Source of the DNA: Cyanobacteria bacterium GSL.Bin1
GTDB taxonomy: Bacteria; Cyanobacteriota; Cyanobacteriia; Cyanobacteriales; Rubidibacteraceae
NCBI GenBank assembly: GCA_009909085.1
Contig: JAAANX010000034.1
Coordinates: 1 to 64,000, forward strand
Length of the DNA: 64,000 bases
Reading direction: 5' to 3'
This document shows, in pieces, positions 26,006 to 34,000 of this stretch. Numbering within the stretch: position 1 is the stretch's first letter; each line of letters begins with the position of its first letter. Below the pieces are notes generated by a model, which was not told where the DNA came from, ran no database searches, and was given only the letters and a program-made list of their open reading frames with translations. The position numbers were made by a program, and so were the translations under genes.

Positions 26006-26620
26006 ATGCAAAGTTCAACGGTTAATCAGTCCCAAGATCTTAACGATGCAGAAAGTCAAAGCACTGCCCATGAGGAACATCCCGATCATCGGATGTTTGG
26101 TGTTGTCCTGTTTCTTGTAGCAGAGAGTATGATCTTTCTCGGACTATTTGGGGCTTACCTGATTTATTCTTCAGTAATTCCAGAATGGCCTCCTGCTGGA
26201 ACCCCAGAATTAGAAATGCTTCTTCCCGGAGTCAACTCAATTATTCTGATTTCGAGTAGTTTTGTGATGCACCGGGGACAAAGCGCGATCAAGAAAAACG
26301 ATGTTTCTGGGTTACAGTTTTGGTTTGGCTTAACCGCAGCGATGGGGGCGATTTTCCTCGCAGGGCAACTTTATGAGTACAGTCATCTCGAATTTGGTTT
26401 AACCACCAATCTGTTTACTAGCTGCTTTTTTGTTCTCACGGGGTTTCACGGCTTACACGTCACCGTTGGCTTATTGCTGATTTTATTTGTCTTGCAGCGA
26501 TCCACCCGTCAAAATCACTATACTAGTGAAGAACATTTTGGTGTAGAAGCTTCAGAACTGTACTGGCACTTTGTTGATGTGGTTTGGGTAATTTTGTTTG
26601 GTTTAGTGTACCTGTTGTAG
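26006..26620 (+). CDS. coxC: Cytochrome c oxidase subunit III
   Basis: From the ATG at 26006 the protein has 204 residues with about five membrane helices. It is the short cyanobacterial/bacterial form of subunit III, lacking the first two helices of the mitochondrial protein. Family sequence is visible in FLVAESMIFLGLFGAYLIY, FTSCFFVLTGFHGLHV and ELYWHFVDVVWVILFGLVYL, including the conserved Glu and His residues. It stabilises the oxidase core. The frame is open to 25943, but the extra N-terminus comes from a dispersed palindrome, so the later start is preferred. It is the last gene of the cox operon. Confidence 0.93.
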   Translation: MQSSTVNQSQDLNDAESQSTAHEEHPDHRMFGVVLFLVAESMIFLGLFGAYLIYSSVIPEWPPAGTPELEMLLPGVNSIILISSSFVMHRGQSAIKKNDVSGLQFWFGLTAAMGAIFLAGQLYEYSHLEFGLTTNLFTSCFFVLTGFHGLHVTVGLLLILFVLQRSTRQNHYTSEEHFGVEASELYWHFVDVVWVILFGLVYLL

Positions 26621-26668
26621 GCTCTTGTTCTATTCAACTCGGCAATTGGACACAAAAACATCATAAGG

Positions 26669-26699
26669 GAGGAGTTGACGCGCGTTAACCCCTCTTTTC
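26669..26699 (+). terminator. Probable terminator of the cox operon
   Basis: GAGGAGTT pairs with AACCCCTC with one mismatch, followed by TTTTC, 50 bp after the coxC stop. The T-run is short, so strength is uncertain. Confidence 0.5.
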
Positions 26700-26980
26700 A
26701 AGACTCATTTGCTGATCCCCACCTGAACTATAGACTCACAAACAATCGGAGTTGGGGTAAGGCAGATTAAGGGAAAGGCTAATCGAGTTTCCAGTCAAGG
26801 GAATTTTTTATTACTGAGCTGATCGAGTTGAGTTTCAAGCAGACTATTATGGCACAATGAATGGGTAACGAAAGAATGACAAATTTTTCTCTGCATATTG
26901 ATTAACTAACCCACTGGCAATCGGGTTAAGGATTTGTTATTTTTCTTCTTAAAATTGCTTCTTATCAGACGAGCTAACCC

Positions 26981-28012
26981 ATGAGCCGATCGCGCCAATC
27001 TAATCCCTCTAAAAAGCAAGCACAATCTCTCGCTCTGTCTGCTATCCATGAGCAAATTGCTGCCTTAAAAAAAGATCAGCAATGGTTTCTCAAACAAATT
27101 CAGCGTAAACGCACTGAGTTAAAAAACTTAGTGGAACAAATGCAAGACATTTCCCGAGAGATGTTTCAGCGCTGTCGCCCGGTTGTGGAAGAAATGATGG
27201 AGCGCGATCGCGAAATTCATCACCTATTCCAAGAGATTTTTACCAAGCGAAAATTTGGGAAAAAAAGCCGAAAACAAATTCAAAGTGTTTATAAATCTCT
27301 GCAAGAGGATGGCATTATTAGTCCCGACGAGGAGGACGATGAAGAAGCCAACTTTTTTTCCGGTCCCTTTGCAGAAGCATTTGCCAATCCTGAACCGAGC
27401 GCAGAAGACGAACAAGAAACTCACCAGCAACGTGAAATAAGTGATCCCCCAGCCAATCAACGTAAAATCAGGGATATTTTTCTGCGCTTAGCCAGTCGCT
27501 TTCACCCCGATAAAGTGACCGACAGCGAAACGCAAGATCAATATACGGCGATCATGCAAGAAGTCAACCAAGCCTACCAACAAGGCGACTTTGCCAAACT
27601 CCTCGAAATTGAACGTAAGCAACATGAGGTAGCAACTCTTGAGTTGAATGAAGATCAAGAAAGTAGTGCCGAAAAGCAACGCTCACAACTGACACGAGAG
27701 AATGAACTCCTCGCCCAGCAATACGAAGAAATTAAACAAGAGCTCCGCTACCTCAGAAGAACACCAGAAGGAACCGTGGTTACCGACTATCGACGTGCGA
27801 CCAAAGAAGGAATTGATCCCATTACTGATGTTGTGGCAGAAGCAGAGGAGCAATTAAAAGTTATCACCGAAATTCGCGACTTTGTGCGTGATTTTCGCGA
27901 CAAAAAAATGACAATTCAACAATTTCTCAGCGGTCCTGATTTAGGAACAACCCTGACTGCTGAAGACTTGGAAGCCATATTGGGTGAGATGTTTGAAATT
28001 GAGTTTCGATGA
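26981..28012 (+). CDS. J-domain protein with long coiled-coil regions
   Basis: The 343-residue protein has a charged coiled-coil N-terminal region (about residues 15-110) and an acidic linker. A J-domain-like segment follows, with the HPD tripeptide in LASRFHPDKVTD (about residue 173), then further coiled coil (about 210-260) and an acidic C-terminus. J-domain proteins stimulate the ATPase of DnaK-type Hsp70s. Here the J segment lies in the middle rather than at the N-terminus, and no Gly/Phe or zinc-finger region is present, so it is a specialised co-chaperone rather than DnaJ itself. The gene is transcribed alone and converges on cpcT, with only two bases between the stops. Confidence 0.85.
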   Translation: MSRSRQSNPSKKQAQSLALSAIHEQIAALKKDQQWFLKQIQRKRTELKNLVEQMQDISREMFQRCRPVVEEMMERDREIHHLFQEIFTKRKFGKKSRKQIQSVYKSLQEDGIISPDEEDDEEANFFSGPFAEAFANPEPSAEDEQETHQQREISDPPANQRKIRDIFLRLASRFHPDKVTDSETQDQYTAIMQEVNQAYQQGDFAKLLEIERKQHEVATLELNEDQESSAEKQRSQLTRENELLAQQYEEIKQELRYLRRTPEGTVVTDYRRATKEGIDPITDVVAEAEEQLKVITEIRDFVRDFRDKKMTIQQFLSGPDLGTTLTAEDLEAILGEMFEIEFR

Positions 28013-28014
28013 AA

Positions 28015-28608
28015 TTAACTGGCTGGCACTTCATGGGCAAAACTTTTCCAGCGCACAAACTGGAACGCCCCCGCAACCGATCCCCAGACGTGCTCATCCG
28101 TTTTTGGATCGCGTCCTCGGTCTAAACTAGTAAACTGATTGGCATCAATTTCAAACGTACTATCCAGATAAGTTTCCTTTCCTTTACGGACAACTTTACA
28201 GGCTTTACCTGGTTCAACTTCTCCCTGAAAACTACTGCCCGTCCAAGAAACAATCATATTGCAACCCGGGAGTTTTTCTAAATTCTCCGCTGTCAGCTTT
28301 TGTAACCGGTCTGGTTCTCGACTCGCCCCAAAAAATGCACTGGCATCTTTTAGCGTATAGTTTTCAATTTCAATATGGTCATCAACGGCTAATAGCTTGA
28401 GGACACGCATCCGATAGGGATTATTTAACATATAGTCGTAGGCTTGTTCGACAAACAAACTAATCCCAGATAGCAAGTCCACCGGTAAAGGGCGCATACA
28501 GACCCGAATATGCGCAAAAAAAGGAGGATTAGTAAAGGCTTGTTCTTGATTACTAAAATCGGCAGCCATCCAGCGACCGAGAGTGACAATATCAGTAGCG
28601 TGAGACAT
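28015..28608 (-). CDS. cpcT: Phycobiliprotein chromophore lyase CpcT
   Basis: The 197-residue protein belongs to the CpcT/CpeT family, a beta-barrel lyase. Characteristic sequence is HATDIVTLGRWMAADFSNQEQAF near the start (in two parts), NPYRMRVLKL, and the CNMIVSWTGSSFQGEVEPGKAC segment (split). CpcT attaches phycocyanobilin to Cys-153 of the phycocyanin beta subunit, so the organism is expected to make phycobilisomes. No phycobiliprotein genes are nearby. The stop codon is two bases from that of the converging J-domain gene. Confidence 0.92.
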   Translation of the reverse strand: MSHATDIVTLGRWMAADFSNQEQAFTNPPFFAHIRVCMRPLPVDLLSGISLFVEQAYDYMLNNPYRMRVLKLLAVDDHIEIENYTLKDASAFFGASREPDRLQKLTAENLEKLPGCNMIVSWTGSSFQGEVEPGKACKVVRKGKETYLDSTFEIDANQFTSLDRGRDPKTDEHVWGSVAGAFQFVRWKSFAHEVPAS

Positions 28609-28811
28609 ATCGATATATCGTTTTCTAAAACTTTTACTAATTGTCTATTATTCAGCTGACCTTGTCTATTGTCGAAGGGAGTTCCTTCAAACTCTGTATA
28701 ATTCTAGTATTTTTTTGATCAATCAGAGATTTTACTGAGTGTGCATTGAGCAGGGTTGAAGTTACACTCAAAGCAGAGGGTAAAAATATGTTAAGAGAAA
28801 GGGGGTGTGCG

Positions 28812-29075
28812 ATGAAACAACAACCAACCGCGATTGTGGAACTCTCAAAAAACATTTCCGTGCGCACCACAATGCCGGAAAGTAATTACCCTGCCTTACG
28901 TTCTGGGTTTGAAGGCTATCCACCTAACCCCCGTTGGACTGTCAGTAAGTATCGTGCCTGGAAAACGGGACAGCAATGGCGTAACGCGCTCCAGCGGGGA
29001 GAGATGGTTATCCAGCGCGATCAACTCCTTGTCACTGCCAAGAAGCAACCGCGAATGGGACGTCAAACGGTCTAG
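28812..29075 (+). CDS. Small conserved-looking protein of unknown function
   Basis: From the ATG at 28812 the product has 87 residues, MKQQPTAIVELSKNISVRTT onwards, with a basic, aromatic centre (RSGFEGYPPNPRWTVSKYRAWKTG, given in parts) and no membrane segment. Similar small proteins with the NPRW...KYxAWKTGxQWR pattern occur in other cyanobacteria as far as I recall, but no function is known to me. The frame opens further upstream at 28746. The earlier residues lack a good ribosome binding site, while AGAGAAAGGGGGTGTG precedes the chosen start. It reads towards the rpsP operon, about 60 bp on. Confidence 0.6.
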   Translation: MKQQPTAIVELSKNISVRTTMPESNYPALRSGFEGYPPNPRWTVSKYRAWKTGQQWRNALQRGEMVIQRDQLLVTAKKQPRMGRQTV

Positions 29076-29137
29076 ACCAATCCGGTCTCAATTCGGTACA
29101 ATTGTAAGATGTGACTATTAACTGAACTACGGAGAAA

Positions 29138-29386
29138 ATGGTAAAACTGCGTCTAAAACGGTTAGGTAAAAAAAGAGAAGCTAGTTATCGGATTGTTGCG
29201 ATGAACAATAGTAGCCGTCGCGATGGTCGTCCCTTAGAAGAATTAGGATTTTATAATCCCAGAACGGGTGAAACCCGTCTCAATGTCCCTGCCATTGTGA
29301 AACGATTGCAACAAGGTGCGAAACCGACCGAAACCGTCGATCATATTTTGAAAAAAGCGCAAGTGTATCAACAAGTGAATGCCTAA
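29138..29386 (+). CDS. rpsP: 30S ribosomal protein S16
   Basis: The 82-residue protein starts [20 protein letters not shown] and contains [13 protein letters not shown], both diagnostic of bacterial S16. It binds 16S rRNA early in 30S assembly. The start is well placed after GGAG of TACGGAGAAA. Its stop codon overlaps the next gene start by eight bases, so rpsP and khpA are translationally coupled. The rpsP-khpA-phoH order is one I know from other cyanobacteria. Confidence 0.98.
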   Translation: MVKLRLKRLGKKREASYRIVAMNNSSRRDGRPLEELGFYNPRTGETRLNVPAIVKRLQQGAKPTETVDHILKKAQVYQQVNA

Positions 29387-29828
29387 TTATGTCAATTCCT
29401 CATCCCCTGCATCGCACCAGCCCCAATATGCTGAATTAGTCCGATTTTTGTTAACTCCCCTGCTCGATGTCCCGGAAAGTTTACGAATTGATTGTGAATG
29501 GACAAATAGCAATCAACGAGTTTGGATTCGTTTGGCGTTAGAAAAAAATGATCAGGGAAAGTTATTTGGGCGAGGCGGACGAAATCTGAGTGCGATCCGT
29601 ACGGTGTTGAGAGCTGCTGCGACAGCAGCACAACAATCGGTTTATCTGGATATTTATGGGGAGAAAGAAACGACAACCGAAGTTGGGAAGATGGGTAAAC
29701 CCACTTCGCGTTCGGAACGACCGCAGAAAGCATTGGGAAAAGAAGGGAAGCGAAAACCCCAAAAACGGTCTAAACCGAGCTCCAATCGTTCTTCTGACCA
29801 ACAATCAGAACAGGCTCCTTCTGCGTAA
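29379..29828 (+). CDS. khpA: KH-domain RNA-binding protein KhpA
   Basis: The 149-residue protein has a KH domain at about residues 15-95, with the GxxG loop GRGG in [21 protein letters not shown] basic, Lys/Arg/Ser-rich disordered tail (about residues 105-149) is absent from the shorter Gram-positive KhpA. KhpA proteins bind RNA and, with KhpB/Jag, influence cell-envelope genes. In cyanobacteria the adjacency to rpsP is typical. The start ATGCCTAA overlaps the rpsP stop, so it is read from the same mRNA. The tail may make further RNA contacts. Confidence 0.9.
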   Translation: MPNYVNSSSPASHQPQYAELVRFLLTPLLDVPESLRIDCEWTNSNQRVWIRLALEKNDQGKLFGRGGRNLSAIRTVLRAAATAAQQSVYLDIYGEKETTTEVGKMGKPTSRSERPQKALGKEGKRKPQKRSKPSSNRSSDQQSEQAPSA

Positions 29829-29879
29829 GGAGGCATCTTCTCTGACCCATTAACGCCAAAATACTCATAATCAATTCAG

Positions 29880-30836
29880 ATGACAGAGGCGGTCAAAACC
29901 ATCGAATTACCCAGTAGCGAGAGCGCGATCGCACTCGCCGGACCCCAAGAAGCTAATCTCAAAACCCTTTCCCGACAAACTGGGGCAAAATTAGTGATGC
30001 GAGGGCAAGAGCTCTTAATTACTGGTCAAGAAAAGCCAGTGGAACGCTGTCTAGCGGTTGTGCGCTCGCTCAAACCCTACTGGGAAGAAGGAAAAGCGAT
30101 CTCCAAAGCGGAGATCATGACCGCCTTTCAAGCTCAAGACACGGGACGCTTAGAAGACTATCAAGATCTGCAAAAAAATGTTCTGGCGCGCACCCGTAAA
30201 GGTGAACAAATTCGTGCTAAAACGTTTCGACAACGACAATATATTAAAGCCATTCAATCTCACGATATTACCTTTTGCACCGGTCCAGCAGGAACCGGTA
30301 AAACCTTTCTCGCTGCAATTTTGGCCGTGCAATGTTTATTAAAAGGAGACTACGAGCGTCTCATTTTAACTCGCCCCGCCGTAGAAGCGGGAGAAAAATT
30401 AGGCTTTCTTCCCGGTGATTTACAAGAAAAGGTCAATCCTTTCCTGCGCCCTCTCTACGATGCACTGTATGAACTCATTGACCCGGAAAAAATCCCAGAT
30501 TTAATGGCAAAAGGAACGATAGAAATTGCCCCGCTTGCCTATATGCGCGGGCGGACTCTCAATAATGCCTTTGTGATTGTTGATGAAGCCCAAAATACAA
30601 CCCCAGCGCAAATGAAAATGGTCCTCACTCGCTTGGGTTTTTCCTCTCGCATGGTGGTTACAGGAGATATCACACAAACTGATTTACCTTATCATCAAGA
30701 GTCGGGGCTCGTCACCGCTTTAAAAATTTTGAAATCTGTTGAAGGGATTGCTGTTTGTGAATTTTCCCAAGGGGATGTTGTCCGTCATCCTCTGGTTCAG
30801 AGAATCGTTGCCGCTTACGAACAACATGAAATGTGA
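29880..30836 (+). CDS. phoH: PhoH family ATPase
   Basis: The 318-residue cytosolic protein has an N-terminal KH-like region (about residues 15-75) and a PhoH ATPase domain. Walker A is GPAGTGKT (about 138-145) and Walker B FVIVDEAQN; LTRPAVEAGEKLGFLPGDLQEK and SRMVVTGDITQTDLP complete the family pattern. PhoH-like proteins (YbeZ type) are associated with RNA metabolism and ribosome maturation, which fits the neighbours rpsP and khpA. The gene name is historical, and phosphate control is not implied. The start ATG 29880 lies 51 bp after khpA. Confidence 0.95.
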   Translation: MTEAVKTIELPSSESAIALAGPQEANLKTLSRQTGAKLVMRGQELLITGQEKPVERCLAVVRSLKPYWEEGKAISKAEIMTAFQAQDTGRLEDYQDLQKNVLARTRKGEQIRAKTFRQRQYIKAIQSHDITFCTGPAGTGKTFLAAILAVQCLLKGDYERLILTRPAVEAGEKLGFLPGDLQEKVNPFLRPLYDALYELIDPEKIPDLMAKGTIEIAPLAYMRGRTLNNAFVIVDEAQNTTPAQMKMVLTRLGFSSRMVVTGDITQTDLPYHQESGLVTALKILKSVEGIAVCEFSQGDVVRHPLVQRIVAAYEQHEM

Positions 30837-30957
30837 TGTTGTTAGATGCTTTAGCCTTTCTCATTCTTTTATTCTAAAAAGCTTGAATCGCGAAGTCCCT
30901 TAACAGTTCTCGCTATATGTAGCCCAGACTAACATCAAATTCCTCAACTGTGATTAG

Positions 30958-31038
30958 CGCGATCGCGAAGATCTAGAAAATAGTAGCACTTGGGTGCGAA
31001 ATTTGCGAAAAAATGATTGGTCAGAAGCTCGTGACTAA
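30958..31038 (+). pseudogene. Remnant of an antitoxin-like gene (VapB-type position)
   Basis: The last codons of an otherwise missing gene read EDLENSSTWVRNLRKNDWSE followed by ARD and TAA. The frame is closed upstream by TAG. It overlaps the GTG start of a broken PIN-domain toxin gene in the GTGACTAA arrangement typical of toxin-antitoxin operons. The family is inferred from position rather than sequence. Confidence 0.45.
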
Positions 31039-31289
31039 TTCAACTCTAATTGATACTGACATCTGGGTGAAGAACCAAGAATCCCCGCCCTTCTAGGGCA
31101 GTGGAGCGTCAACAACCAATTTCTGATTAAGCAGTTGAATTACTGCGTATGTATCGCCTCAGTCACGGCTTACTGATTTCTGATAGCTTGATTGCAACGA
31201 CAGCAATAATATGCGATTGCCCTTTGATCACTAAGAACCAACGAGACTACCGATTCATTCCAAATCTCAATCTCTTGCCTTATCCATAA
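31031..31289 (+). pseudogene. Broken PIN-domain (VapC-like) toxin gene
   Basis: A GTG start gives the PIN N-terminus TNSTLIDTDIWV, with the first metal-binding Asp in LIDTD. The frame then runs into an IS200/IS605-like hairpin. After it, in a different frame, the PIN C-terminus resumes as AVELLRMYRLSHGLLISDSL, then IATTAIICDCPLITKNQRDY and RFIPNLNLLPYP. The metal-binding Asp of SDSLIA and the Asn/Asp of TKNQRDY are visible. The middle of the domain is missing, so the ribonuclease toxin is dead. Confidence 0.7.
31070..31114. mobile_element. Solo IS200/IS605-like right end inside the toxin remnant
   Basis: GAATCCCCGCCCTTCTAGGG followed by CAGTGGAGCGTCAA has the same plan as the end at 5148-5192: GAATCCC arm, short CTAGG loop region, GTGGAG arm, TCAA. 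No tnpA or tnpB is present. It separates the N- and C-terminal parts of a PIN toxin gene, consistent with insertion followed by loss of the element body. Confidence 0.6.
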
Positions 31290-31559
31290 TTAAGCATAAC
31301 AATTCCTTGGAATAAACGATGCCTAAGTTAAGTGAGCCCGCGATCGCGCAAGGTAAATGCTAACGCAAGGGGCGATCAATCATGAGTATTGTAGAGAAGC
31401 AGCGATTGGACTCCCTCCATGCTTCACAAACGCGCGAGCTTTAGGAAATTTCCTAGTTGCTAAGATAAATCAACAACTTGAAACTTGGCGCGATCATACG
31501 TCCTAAAAGAGCAAGATAACTGCTATCATTCCTGGTGCGTATTATATTGGGAGGGGTCT
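31290..31559. other. Non-coding stretch before an unknown gene
   Basis: No gene is seen. The stretch contains one HIP1 site and an open frame from TTG 31485 that I regard as 5' leader of the next gene. Nothing else can be named. Confidence 0.4.
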
Positions 31560-32324
31560 ATGGCAATTATTGCGCTACGAGCTTGGTATTTAGAGGAATA
31601 TGAGCCGATTCAGGAGTTGATGCAACGTCCTCACAATTTACGGTTAAGTAAAAGTAGTCTCTTAAAGTCTGGACTGAGAGCAGATTTTTTGGATGAACGA
31701 GAAACAGTGGTAGCAGCAGAGTGGTTTCAACGTTATTTAGCAGGGGAAACGGTTGAGTTCTACATTGAAGGGAGTGGCGGGTATTATATTGCTAATATTG
31801 ATGTTATTTCTCAAGAGATTTACTTTATTAAACAGGAGATTAGTGCCTTACTCGATCCTGTTATTTATTTTTCCTATCAGCAAGAATATACGGCAGCGTA
31901 TGAAGCATTACAGAAAGTTCTAGAAGAGACAATTGAAACGTTTAATCGTAAAACTCGCGTTCCGCTTCGTTTGGAATATTCGCTTCGTCCACAAGACGAT
32001 CCTTTGCGCCTCAGTAAGAATCAATTAAGGAAAATTCGTAAGAGTTTAGTGTTTATTGCCGATGGCACACCTGTGGCACAAATTCCGAAAGAAAAGACGA
32101 CAGTGTTACTACCAAGTCCTACTGTTAGCGTTGAATTAGGGTATGCGTTGCAGTGTAAGCGAAGAGAGCATATTTTGTTGACTCAAATGGAACACTGGCA
32201 GGGAGAGTATCCCTTTGATCTGCCTCATCCGCAACAACTGTTATTTAAGAGTAGCACTGATTTGAAAGTCACTCTCCCTGAGCTGTTGGAAGTTATGCTA
32301 CAACGGTTTCATTTACTGGTTTAA
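31560..32324 (+). CDS. Cyanobacterial protein of unknown function with an internal repeat
   Basis: From ATG 31560, preceded by the strong GGGAGGGG, the protein has 254 residues. I do not recognise the family. It is soluble, with no membrane segment. A short motif occurs twice: LRLSKSSLLKSGLRADFL at about residues 27-44 and LRLSKNQLRKIRKSLVFI at about 149-166. This suggests two related halves or two copies of a helix-turn unit. The second copy is followed by ADGTPVAQIPK, which looks like a start of a small beta domain. The open frame extends upstream to 31485 without a ribosome binding site. It converges on the SpoIID gene with an 11-bp gap. Confidence 0.7.
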   Translation: MAIIALRAWYLEEYEPIQELMQRPHNLRLSKSSLLKSGLRADFLDERETVVAAEWFQRYLAGETVEFYIEGSGGYYIANIDVISQEIYFIKQEISALLDPVIYFSYQQEYTAAYEALQKVLEETIETFNRKTRVPLRLEYSLRPQDDPLRLSKNQLRKIRKSLVFIADGTPVAQIPKEKTTVLLPSPTVSVELGYALQCKRREHILLTQMEHWQGEYPFDLPHPQQLLFKSSTDLKVTLPELLEVMLQRFHLLV

Positions 32325-32335
32325 AAAGTTCCTAG

Positions 32336-34000
32336 TTAAGGAGTTCTTAATTGAGTGATGGCTTCCTCAAGCGGAATAATCTCTGTTTTTGGGTAGTAAA
32401 AGGAGAGAATTTCCTGAGCTGACCAGCCCTGTTGGGCAAGAGAGTGGGCACCAATTTGACTCAAGCCCACACCATGACCAAAGCCACCGCCAACAAACTC
32501 ATAACCTTGTAGTTTGTTATCGCTGTTGCGGACTGGATTGAGATAAAAAAGAGTGCTACGTGGCGGTTCAAAAGCACTACGGACTTCTGTTTTTTCAAGG
32601 GTAATCGTTCCTTGATCAGTGTCAACCTTCATTGCCAAGATTCGCCCAGAGCGCGATCGCGCTGTTATCGCCATCTTCTCAATCGCTGTCATTTTCTCGG
32701 CTAGGGGATGATTCAGGCGAGTTAAATACTTCTGTAAATCTTCTGTTAACTCTTCAAGACTACTTTCTCGTTCCCAGCGAAAGGCGCGACTCCCGGTCTC
32801 ATTAAACCCTTGTTGCTGATTAATAAAGGCCCGAAAATTGCTTTCATCACTCAGAGGACGTTTATCTAAATTCCACACAGACTGCGCTGAATCGACAACC
32901 GACCGTAAATAAGGACGTTGCCGACCATCCCAAATATCACTAAAAAATGCCGTGACACCGCCAGTGGTGGAAGAATATAGGGCATCAACCAGTTGACCTT
33001 CATAAGTGAGAACCTGTTGTGCGGTTTCTTGAATGGCGCGATCGCTGCGTTCGTTAGTATCACTCAGCCCCCAATACACCTGACAATGAGTGTTGGCGCA
33101 AATTTGATAATCATCGGCTTGAAAGCGATGCAGATTTCGCAACGCATAGGTACGAGCAATAATTGCTTGCGCTTTTACGGCTTCTAAGGGTGCTTTCGGT
33201 CCAATTTCATGGGGAACCACCCCCCGTAAGTAAGACTCAACCGGCACGATGTTCACCAGCGTATAGTTCCCGTAAGAATTAGGCTGGAGACGCAAATGCC
33301 CCGGATAAAGACGACGAGGAACTTCACTGGCATCAACAGACACTTGTTCGGTCTGATGATGAATCTCTAATGTTTCTGGGCGATATCGTTTTTCATCGAT
33401 CACAAAAGAAACTTCAACTACTTCCTCCAATACTTCTGTTTCTAAATACGGAGTTTGGTAACCTTCCCTTTGCAAGTTTTCTAATAAAAGGCGCCGCAAC
33501 AAAAGCGAGTGATAAACCTCCGGTTTCGCCCAAACTTGCCAGCGCCCTGGCTGTGTTACCTCTACAATTAATCCCCGTTTTTCCCAAGTCTTGGCACTGC
33601 TTTCTGCCGTCTCGAAGGTTGCATGATCACTTAAAATTAGACGTTCCCTGACTTTCGGCTTAACCAAAGGCACAGCTTTGATTTCTAAAGTTAACCGATC
33701 TGTCTTTAAGGTTTGAGTCGTTCCCTCTTTTTCTACAGTTACTGTTAAGGGAGTTGAGTCCGGACTGGTAATCGTTATTTCATCGCTCAGTTCTTCTCCA
33801 AATCGCTGCACGATTCCCACTTCAATGGGAAAAGCTTCGCTTCTGGCAGGTAGGGGCATCAATAGGCTAAAGGCACTGAGTAATCCAATCAACGATACTC
33901 CTAAACCTTTTCCTAAGTTAGACCCCGGAATGGCCGCTGCCATTGAATGTTGTTTTTTTTTGACGGTTAGTCGATGCAAGCGATTATTTTGATTGATCAT
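32336..34000 (-). CDS. SpoIID/LytB-domain protein
   Basis: The 554-residue protein has a hydrophobic signal region (about residues 25-55) and a basic N-terminus, followed by a long exported part. The SpoIID domain (about 245-530) is marked by GVVPHEIGPKAPLEAVKAQA, ARTYALRN, HCQVYWGL, YSSTTGGVTAFFSD and GHGVGLSQIGAHSLAQQGWS. SpoIID-type enzymes are lytic transglycosylases acting on denuded peptidoglycan. Cyanobacteria do not sporulate, so a role in wall remodelling is inferred. Its ATG overlaps the stop of the CheA-like gene (TAATG), so the two are translationally coupled. Confidence 0.9.
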   Translation of the reverse strand: MINQNNRLHRLTVKKKQHSMAAAIPGSNLGKGLGVSLIGLLSAFSLLMPLPARSEAFPIEVGIVQRFGEELSDEITITSPDSTPLTVTVEKEGTTQTLKTDRLTLEIKAVPLVKPKVRERLILSDHATFETAESSAKTWEKRGLIVEVTQPGRWQVWAKPEVYHSLLLRRLLLENLQREGYQTPYLETEVLEEVVEVSFVIDEKRYRPETLEIHHQTEQVSVDASEVPRRLYPGHLRLQPNSYGNYTLVNIVPVESYLRGVVPHEIGPKAPLEAVKAQAIIARTYALRNLHRFQADDYQICANTHCQVYWGLSDTNERSDRAIQETAQQVLTYEGQLVDALYSSTTGGVTAFFSDIWDGRQRPYLRSVVDSAQSVWNLDKRPLSDESNFRAFINQQQGFNETGSRAFRWERESSLEELTEDLQKYLTRLNHPLAEKMTAIEKMAITARSRSGRILAMKVDTDQGTITLEKTEVRSAFEPPRSTLFYLNPVRNSDNKLQGYEFVGGGFGHGVGLSQIGAHSLAQQGWSAQEILSFYYPKTEIIPLEEAITQLRTP

